Shown: piece by piece, positions 59,138-64,000 of the stretch
Layout of the letters: each line of letters opens with the position of its first letter
Position numbering within the stretch: position 1 is the first letter of the stretch
Source: Nymphaea colorata
Taxonomy: Eukaryota > Streptophyta > Magnoliopsida > Nymphaeales > Nymphaeaceae
Reading direction: 5' to 3'
NCBI RefSeq assembly: GCF_008831285.2
Contig: NC_045145.1
Location: 18,784,802 to 18,848,801 of the forward strand
Length of the DNA stretch: 64,000 nucleotides
The notes under the pieces: model-generated
Seen by the model: the letters and a program-made list of their open reading frames with translations, nothing else
The model's database searches: none
What the model was told of the DNA's origin: nothing
Translations under genes and position numbers: made by a program

Positions 59138-61720
59138 TCCCAGATGGCATTGCTTGGTTGGATAGTCAAGGGCAGTTGGGATAATAGATGTATGTCCAAT
59201 AATTTGAAGAAGGTAGAAAGGCAGTGGAAAGTAAAGTGGGAGACAGTTGCAGAGCAAGCAGTGTTATCAAATCGTAATATCGAGTATCAAATTCTCTGCC
59301 ACTGTTGGTGAAATGATGTTGAACAATATATAAGTTTGTTTAGACTTTTGTCAAGCACAGCTCTTTTGGGATGGCTAAGTTGGATGTTCTGTCTTTTTTC
59401 TGGTTGATTCTTGCATCTCAGTTATATATATATATATATATAGTTCTTTTACAATAAAGGATGAGATCCTACCTGCCAGACATCTTTCTTTGGAAAATAT
59501 GCTTTGTCAAAGTTTTGAAAGTAGGAAAGAAATTTGAAATGTGTGCGTTAACCCAAATACACGAACCAAGTTTCAAAACTCACTAAAAGAAAGTTGATCT
59601 TTTAAAGATTAAAGTTTCACAAAACTTGGTTAAATCCAAATGCCCTCTTAAAGATCACGATAACGCCATTTTTTAAAACCTATTATCCCATGTAATGATG
59701 TGACCAGCCGATAATCAGTATACTTGCTTGAAGAAGGTTCTACCAAAGGAGGAATTGAAATCAACATCGCCATCGCCATCACCATCGCGGTCGGGGCAGG
59801 CAGGGTGGAGGGAGGGGGGGCCACCTAGGTCACGCTCGTTAATGAAAAAAAAAAATACATTGAAAACAAATAAATAAAAAAATTAATTGTGTCATGTATT
59901 TTTTGGATTTGAATTCAGTTGGTCCTACCCAAATTCAAAAGAAAATCTTGGCTCCGCCTCTGAAGAAAATCTTGGCTCCGTCCTTAAGGGCAAGAACAAT
60001 GAGAGAAAGGATTTTGCCTGTTGAGCGTGAGTACCGGCGACGACTTCCACTAATAAAAATTGGGATAACAACTAGAAGGGGAATCAGATTCTGCCTGGCC
60101 AAATGGGTGGCGAGTTTGGTTTCTGGGATGCGTACTAAATAAACTTCTGTAGTTATCGGATCTGATGTAAGAAGCGTATTTGATTAAATGTTTATTTTTT
60201 AAAATGTTTATTTAAGGGAAACCGTTTTCATTGTAAAACCCTTTAAGTCATTTCATTATATAAGATTTTTCGTTCTTTCTGGGATTTGGTGAACCTATGG
60301 TTTCAACACATATTGTATCACACCATGATCTGCAACCATGAGATTTGAACCTCGAATCTCTTGAGTGTGAGACATCTTGAAGCTAGAGTCCTATCGTGGA
60401 GTGCTCTTTTTAGATGTTAGTAATGCCTTCTTAATTCGGTTCGGCATTATAAAAACGTCTCTTAAAATCTTTGAACCACAAAACCTTCAACCTATATCCT
60501 CCAAGTCTCTAAGTTTTCGTTTCTCTCTCTCTCTCTCTTCAACAAAAGACCGGCATATTGTTACCTTTTCTTTTGTTTTTAAATCTCTACTAATATGTTA
60601 TTTGAAAGTAATATTCCGTTGATGATATATTGTCTCGAGAAATTAATAATTGTTCACATTGTTGCAGCTGGTTATTGAATTTTCTCACAAACTTTCTTTT
60701 TCACTTTTCTAACAACTTACTGATTTTAATTTTTTATCTCAACAATTTTTTCTCCGCCACAGCTGTCAAAAATGGGCTTCCTTTGCTTCTGAGGAGGAAA
60801 AAATGAATCCAAAGAGTGGAAAATTTTAAAGCTAGAAATAGGAGGGTGTTAAATGTTTTCTTTAGTTAAAGCTAGAAACATGTTTTTTTCTTAACAAATA
60901 TGTAGTTAACTCTTGCTTAGGCACTTGAAAAGCAAGTGATGAAGAGCTGCAAAGAACGTTTATATGAGGATATTGGATTAAGTTTCAAGCATATTCTTTT
61001 AATATTATTCTTCTTTTCTGAATGCAACAAAGTCTACCCATAATTTAATCTTTCAAAGAGACGACGATTGAGTGGATAGGCTCTTGAAAGATTTCTATCA
61101 ATCAACAGAAGAAGAAAAATAAAAACTTAACTGAGTTTGACGATGATAGATCAGTCGTGGATAAATCCAACCAATGAAAAACAACTCCCACCATCTGTAT
61201 TAAATTTACAATATAAGTTCTATACGATTAGGAAATAGGAAACGGTAGGCAACATGAAGTATCCTGTGAGATATGATAAATATTGTATTCTACCGAAATG
61301 GTGTTTGCACAAGACATCAAAAGCATGCTTTGAAATTATCGGTAAAGAATATATTAAATTAAATAAAGTTCGGCGTTAATCTGGATTTCTCATATTACTG
61401 ATGCTGGAAACACGTTGGCAGCGGGACCCTTGCTAATTTTCCTCATCAAGATCCTATCTCTCGAGCAACCATCTCCACATCAGAGCTTTGGTCAATCAAC
61501 CACTGATACATATAACTTCAATAAAATTGATCTTTCATCTTATTAAATGGTCAATAATATAGTATTAAATGAGAATTTGATTTGTAGTGTCTTCCTCTTG
61601 CTTTCTTATCCACCAAGAACAGTTGGTGAAGCTCCTTATCCACATGGGGTTTAAATACGATTGTTATTTTACAAATTAAAAGTTATATATATATATATAT
61701 ATATATATATGGTCTGTCTG

Positions 61721-62044
61721 CTCTCATATTTTGGTGGTCAACGTAGAAAACTAATCATTTGGAGTACGTTTGGCAATTCTGGATCTCAAATGTGAGGCTG
61801 ATCTGAAATCCACGGTTTGTGCGACATTTTGTCAAATTAAAAGCGCAGTTCTGCTTGCTACCTGTCAAATGGCATTTACAATCCAAACATAGTCCGGAAA
61901 CGGTTAACACTGGTTTTTATATGCTCTCATATTTGGTAGTTACACAGAGAAAAAAATCATTTAGGTTCGGTTTGATAGTCTTGATCTCATATATGAGGCT
62001 GACACAAAATCCAACTTTGTGGGACATTTTATCAAATTAAATGC
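61721..62044. repeat. diverged tandem repeat, period about 203 bp
   Basis: 61,721-61,843 and 61,924-62,044 share CTCTCATATTTGG, ATCATTT, GATCTCA, GAGGCTGA, AATCCA, and TTTGTG with GACATTTT and TCAAATTAAA in the same order. Part of the unit (GCTGATCTGAA followed by TCCACACTTTGT) also appears in GAD intron 2 at about 50,958, so it is probably a dispersed element. Confidence 0.6.
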
Positions 62045-62621
62045 TTAGTACTGTTTGCCGTCAAAACTCTAATCTGAATGCAAATCCAGAACTTATGTTC
62101 CTTTGGCGTCGAGAGGAGATCAGGTCACAGAGTTGGTATCATGCAACACCACCGCAGTTCAAACAGTTTGTTAATGGTGCAGTCCAACTGATGGGAGACT
62201 GCGGAGAAAGTATGTGGTTCTAATCGCGTTTCACCTTCACAAGGTCACCCAACGTAGACCTCATCCGCTGCATGGCAAGGCGGCCCCCCAGTCAGCCCCG
62301 CAGATTGCCAACTTCTCATATATTTCAAGCAATAAAGTTTTCCTTCAGATGAATTAGTTAAGGAGTTTGGCATTTTTAGCATCTCAACATGTTTGTAGAG
62401 CAACTGAATCCGTGCTTATATGCACTGAAACAATCGGAAAAAAAAAATAAAAAAATCTCATGGCACATTCAGTTGTATATTTGAACCTGAAAATTTTGCA
62501 GAATCTGCAAATTGTGCTCAACAAAAGGGTGTGCAGAATTTCACATAGTTAAATGGGAAATAGAGAAAAACACTGTAAGCCACTGATCCCGTTACTTCTG
62601 GAAGATGCATGGCCAACTGGT

Positions 62622-63239
62622 CTACAATCTTCTCCCCCCAATCTTACTGAATCTTCTCGCAACTCCAAAGATCGTTGCCTTTGTCAAGAGCCTTTGGTCG
62701 AGACTGCAGGCAAGAACCACGGCGCTGCCAACAATAAAATATTTAGGTATATTTATCCGCCATGCCTTTTTTGGGGTTTCTACTTCTAATTGTGATGACT
62801 CCACCAGTTCCATCGGCCTCGAATAATTTGGATCAACTTTAGTGTTGATCTGCGCCATCGCCGCACATCGGGAAAGTGGTTCTCCTCTCGTCCTTGCAGC
62901 CTGATAGGCCCTGAGACCTGGTTCAATCTTCCTGACAGCTCCCCACATTCCTTGACGAACACCAAGCTTGGCAATTTCCCATGGGATCCCCATATCTTCG
63001 TGATGAAAGAGAAGCACTTCGCACGCGGTTAATTGCCCATCCCCTCTCCTGGATTCCACTGTTGGAAGGCAGATGAGCATTAGACCACGGGCCACAAAAA
63101 CATTAACTGGTGGTTAGGCAAAATCAAATAAGAAATTAATGCAAGTAATTAGCTTACCAGCTCGAATACACCAACTTGAATAGTACAAATCCACCCGCCT
63201 TGGCTTGTTACGCCTTGGTAAGGAGGGGTATGCTACTCC
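62622..63239 (-). CDS. START-domain lipid-transfer protein, 3' end (partial)
   Basis: Two exons are visible: 63158-63239 and 62622-63058, in phase with GT-AG borders, ending in TAG. Exon 1 here reads GVAYPSLPRRNKPRRVDLYY and SSWCIRA; the last exon reads VESRRGDGQLTACEVLLFHH, EDMGIPWEIAKLGVRQGMWG and VRKIEPGLRAYQ. These match the end of the START domain in the plant phosphatidylcholine-transfer-like proteins. A hydrophobic stretch (YFIVGSAVVLACSLD, continuing) near the C-terminus suggests membrane anchoring. About 173 residues are present; the family is about 400-430 aa, so the N-terminal half lies beyond 64,000. Lipid binding is known for the family, but this member's ligand is not. Confidence 0.8.
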
Positions 63240-64000
63240 CTGCAACATCAGTAGGAAGCCTCATAAGTCATAAATAAGCAAATATTATGCAGGGTGAACT
63301 GGAGACAACTGTACATGATATATGAGACGGGTTAGGACATGGTCTCAGTGTTCAGCTCTTCAAGCAACAAACATCAGTATTCGTTACAGGAACTCCTAGG
63401 AAAACAATTAAGGAAAAAAATTCATCTTGATAACTGTGACTTGATTGGTTGCCCAGAACAACTAAAGCCACAGCAATTTTTCCCTTTTTTGCCTCTCCTT
63501 TTTCCTTTTCATGCTTCTCCCAAACTTGGCAGTTCTGGGGATGGAGTTGGAACTCCAATTGCAGTTCAAAGTTCAAACTAATGTGCAAATACAGGTACAT
63601 GTTTTGCAAAAACCAATAGAACAAATACAATCCAGGCACAGAAAATGCATTGCATGTTCAATCTTATGGCACCATAAGAGAATAAGAAAACAGTTACACT
63701 AACAGCAAATATAGTTTCTTGCAGTCAACTCATAGCAACTGACATTGCAAGAAAATCTCAAAGCATAGAGAAGAATATGGTCCATCAAATGCAGCTGCCG
63801 AGAGGCAATCGGTGTCAATATGAGATCTTACTGCAATATCTCACAAGTCAAAACAATCTTAGGATTGCAAAAATGCTTTTCAAAACTCTCCTAGTGACCC
63901 GGCCAACTCCAAAATCTAGATCACAGTCACACACAAGTTCATAGTGTAGTTGCCAATTAATACGCAAAGACACACTTCTTCCTCCCATAACTGGTAAGGC
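63240..64000 (-). other. probable intron of the START-domain gene
   Basis: Sequence directly upstream of the acceptor at 63240-63241. I find no further START exon before the window ends, so most of this is likely one intron. Confidence 0.5.

Noticed and set aside
59800-59990. Possible MITE with GGCTCCGCC-type ends
   Set aside because: The ends are too degenerate to define boundaries or a target duplication.

Overview
The window is nuclear DNA from a flowering plant. Genes have GT-AG introns, the spacers are AT-rich with many (TA)n runs, and the mobile elements are plant types (Ty1/copia LTR elements, hAT-like MITEs, a tRNA-derived SINE). I cannot name the species. There is no CRISPR array, operon or organellar insert.

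Positions 1-45,250 are a tandem array of fatty acyl-CoA reductase genes of the MALE STERILITY 2 (MS2/FAR2) type, all on the minus strand. MS2 enzymes reduce plastid fatty acyl chains to fatty alcohols for pollen-wall sporopollenin. FAR-A (2,228-6,712) and FAR-B (13,679-17,975) each rebuild into nine exons with an open frame (581 and 584 aa). FAR-C (35,180-39,168) is a pseudogene with several lesions. FAR-D (42,314-45,121) has nine good exons but one in-frame TAG that removes the last 58 residues. There is also a truncated copy, psi-FAR-E (25,984-26,770), and three exon relics.

The layout is best explained by one tandem duplication. About 6,763-26,817 is repeated as about 26,822-43,147. One breakpoint lies in the FAR-A 5' leader and the other in intron 6 of the FAR-D type gene. 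This explains why psi-FAR-E has only exons 7-9, joined to a FAR-A-like leader. Each unit also carries, on the plus strand, a broken 3' part of a DNA polymerase epsilon subunit B (DPB2) gene. Later insertions hit one unit each, so the other unit preserves the empty site: copia A (10,163-11,975), copia B (30,155-34,383, with a hAT-like MITE nested in gag) and a SINE (41,321-41,561).

From 45,250 onward the window is single-copy. A glutamate decarboxylase gene (48,800-52,953, plus strand, six exons, 510 aa) has a PLP lysine and a C-terminal calmodulin-binding tail. A universal stress protein gene (56,358-57,499, minus strand, four exons) is broken in exon 1 by a 7-bp tandem duplication. The 3' end of a START-domain lipid-transfer protein gene (62,622-63,239, minus strand) runs off the right edge. 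The spacers hold a 223-bp (TA)n tract at 58,912-59,134 and other repeats.

I found no convincing undescribed system. The most informative content is the duplication history of the FAR array, its pseudogene lesions and the datable insertions.
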